Below, piece by piece: positions 4,590-5,883 of a stretch of 5,883 nucleotides of DNA (position 1 is its first letter; each line of letters starts with the position of its first letter). Position numbers and translations under genes: made by a program. This DNA is from an uncultured Clostridia bacterium. Its GTDB lineage: Bacteria; Bacillota; Clostridia; Oscillospirales; CAG-272. The DNA is taken from contig CAJGCD010000080.1 of NCBI GenBank assembly GCA_904501715.1, positions 1 to 5,883 of the forward strand. Reading direction: 5' to 3'. The notes beneath the pieces were generated by a model, which was given only the letters and a program-made list of their open reading frames with translations, was not told the origin of the DNA and ran no database searches.

Positions 4590-5603
4590 ATGAAAGAAAA
4601 GCTTAATCAAATCAGAGAAGAAGCTCTTGCTGCTATCTCTGCAGAAAACGCAGACCTTGAACAGATAAGAATTAAATATCTGGGCAAAAAAGGAGAGCTC
4701 ACCGCCGTCCTTCGTGGAATGGGCGCACTTTCTGCCGAAGAAAGACCTATAATCGGACAGATAGCAAATGAAGTAAGAACCGAGATCGAAAATTCTCTGT
4801 CCTCCGCTACACAAGCTCTCAAAGAGAAGGAGCTTCAGAAAAAGCTGATTGAGGAAAAAATAGACGTGACTATGCCCGCCGCTGATATCAAGGTTGGCAA
4901 GCTTCATCCTCTCACTCAAATCCAGCGCAGAATTGAAGAAATATTTATCGGCATGGGATTTTCTATCGCCGAGGGTCCCGAGGTTGAGCTTGATTATTAC
5001 AATTTCCAAGCACTTAATATACCCGAAAATCATCCCGCAAGAGATACTCAGGATACCTTCTATATCACAGAAAATATACTTCTCCGCTCTCAGACCTCTC
5101 CCGTTCAGGTAAGAACCATGGAAAAGCAGAAGCCGCCTATAAGAATTATATCTCCCGGTCGCGTTTACCGCTCCGACGCCGTTGACGCTACTCACTCCCC
5201 CCTGTTCCATCAAGTAGAAGGACTTGTGGTTGACAAGGGCATCACTATGGGCGACCTCAAGGGAATGCTTGAGACCTTTGCAAAAACCCTCTTTGGCGAT
5301 GAGACCAGACTTCGTTTCCGTCCTCACCATTTTCCGTTTACCGAGCCCTCCGCTGAGGTTGACGTATCCTGCTTTGTATGCGGCGGAAAAGGTTGCCGCG
5401 TGTGCAAGAATGAGGGTTGGATAGAAATTCTTGGTGCAGGTATGGTTCATCCCTTTGTACTTTCTAATTGCGGAATTGACCCCGAGGTATACAGTGGATT
5501 TGCGTTCGGTGTTGGTATTGAGCGTGTTGCAATGACTAAATACGGAATTGATGATATGCGTTTGCTTTATGAAAACGATATGAGATTCCTTGAACAGTTT
5601 TAA
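4590..5603 (+). CDS. pheS: Phenylalanyl-tRNA synthetase, alpha subunit
   Basis: This is the catalytic subunit of the cytoplasmic alpha2-beta2 enzyme that charges tRNA-Phe using ATP. The 337 residues are the usual bacterial length. Residues 1-90 form the N-terminal coiled coil that contacts tRNA (EKLNQIREEALAAI, then KKLIEEKI). The class II catalytic core follows. The motif 1 region is at about 105-135 (HPLTQIQRRIEEIFIGMGF, then EGPEVE). Motif 2 is at 190-212 (GRVYRSDAVDATHSPLFHQV, then EG), with the family's R-x-D/FHQVEG signature. Motif 3 is at 303-325 (GFAFGVGIERVAMTKYGIDD), with the ATP-binding arginine. CFVCGGKGCRVCKNEGW (261-277) has CxxC pairs that could bind zinc, a feature seen in many bacterial PheS. 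AGGA (4580-4583) lies 6 nt before the ATG. It is controlled by the T-box leader and is followed 20 nt later by pheT. Confidence 0.97.
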   Translation: MKEKLNQIREEALAAISAENADLEQIRIKYLGKKGELTAVLRGMGALSAEERPIIGQIANEVRTEIENSLSSATQALKEKELQKKLIEEKIDVTMPAADIKVGKLHPLTQIQRRIEEIFIGMGFSIAEGPEVELDYYNFQALNIPENHPARDTQDTFYITENILLRSQTSPVQVRTMEKQKPPIRIISPGRVYRSDAVDATHSPLFHQVEGLVVDKGITMGDLKGMLETFAKTLFGDETRLRFRPHHFPFTEPSAEVDVSCFVCGGKGCRVCKNEGWIEILGAGMVHPFVLSNCGIDPEVYSGFAFGVGIERVAMTKYGIDDMRLLYENDMRFLEQF

Positions 5604-5623
5604 GAAAGGATGGTGCAGATATT

Positions 5624-5883
5624 ATGAAATTATCAAGAAATTGGTTAGCTGATTTTGTTGACGTCAGCGATATAGATAACAAAGCTTATTCTGACAGAAT
5701 GACCGATACAGGTTCAAAGGTTGAAGGCTTTGAAGTTCTTGGCGAGGATATTGAAAACGTTGTTGTTGCAAAGATCCTCAAAATTACCCCTCATGAAAAC
5801 AGTGACCATCTCCAGATATGTACAATGGATGTTGGTACAGGAACCAACGTACAGATAGTAACAGGCGCACAGAACGTTTTTGA
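5624..5883 (+). CDS. pheT: Phenylalanyl-tRNA synthetase, beta subunit (3' partial)
   Basis: The first 86 codons are present and the frame runs off the window end. MKLSRNWLADFVDVSDID is the classic PheT N-terminus. VVVAKILKITPHENSDHLQI (about 46-65), then the VQIVTGAQNV strand, is the EMAP-II/Trbp111-like OB-fold that binds tRNA in bacterial PheT. The beta subunit completes the alpha2-beta2 enzyme and carries the editing domain, which lies outside the window. The start ATG at 5624 is 20 nt after the pheS stop. AAAGGA (5605-5610) is 13 nt upstream, rather far, and GGTG (5612-5615) at 8 nt may be the working site. It is co-transcribed with pheS. Confidence 0.95.
   Translation, partial: MKLSRNWLADFVDVSDIDNKAYSDRMTDTGSKVEGFEVLGEDIENVVVAKILKITPHENSDHLQICTMDVGTGTNVQIVTGAQNVF

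Noticed and set aside
4569..5450. Minus-strand 293-residue reading frame opposite pheS
   Set aside because: It is antisense to an unmistakable pheS with all three class II motifs; there is no recognisable domain or ribosome binding site.

Overview
The window reads as a piece of a low-GC Gram-positive chromosome, most likely a gut-type Clostridia (Bacillota). The reasons are a phenylalanine T-box leader in front of pheS-pheT, purine-rich GGAGG-like ribosome binding sites, sigma-A type promoters (TTGAAA/TATAAT with 17-bp spacers, several with an extended -10 TG), and AT-rich genes with rho-independent terminators. I cannot name the species.

Layout. 1-66 is the last 21 codons of a plus-strand gene, ending in a strong terminator. 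It converges on a minus-strand GNAT acetyltransferase gene (213-866) that has its own terminator and a near-consensus promoter. 867-2361 looks accessory. A very AT-rich orphan gene (1205-2089, possibly a distant DUF4375/DMP19-like protein) has its own promoter and a perfect 26-bp palindrome in its leader. It lies between two near-identical 26-bp direct repeats (941-966 and 2085-2110), the second of which contains its stop codon. Just downstream is a class II tRNA-like remnant (2196-2280) whose 3' half looks like tRNA-Ser, but whose D-arm and anticodon stem are gone. This is the kind of scar expected at an integration site.

2297-4252 looks like one transcription unit: a promoter, a 55-residue two-helix membrane protein, a TPR protein, and a DUF4037 nucleotidyltransferase-fold protein. 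The last two overlap by 14 nt in a +1 frame relation. The protein sequence reads smoothly across the junction, so this is a split fusion, a programmed frameshift or a translationally coupled pair.

4253-5883 is housekeeping: a promoter, a Phe T-box riboswitch (UUC specifier, UGGU bulge, antiterminator/terminator), complete pheS and the 5' end of pheT. Uncharged tRNA-Phe is expected to allow read-through into pheST, which encodes the two subunits of phenylalanyl-tRNA synthetase.

The parts most worth a second look are the repeat-bounded orphan cassette with the adjacent tRNA scar, and the membrane protein/TPR/nucleotidyltransferase operon with its frame junction.
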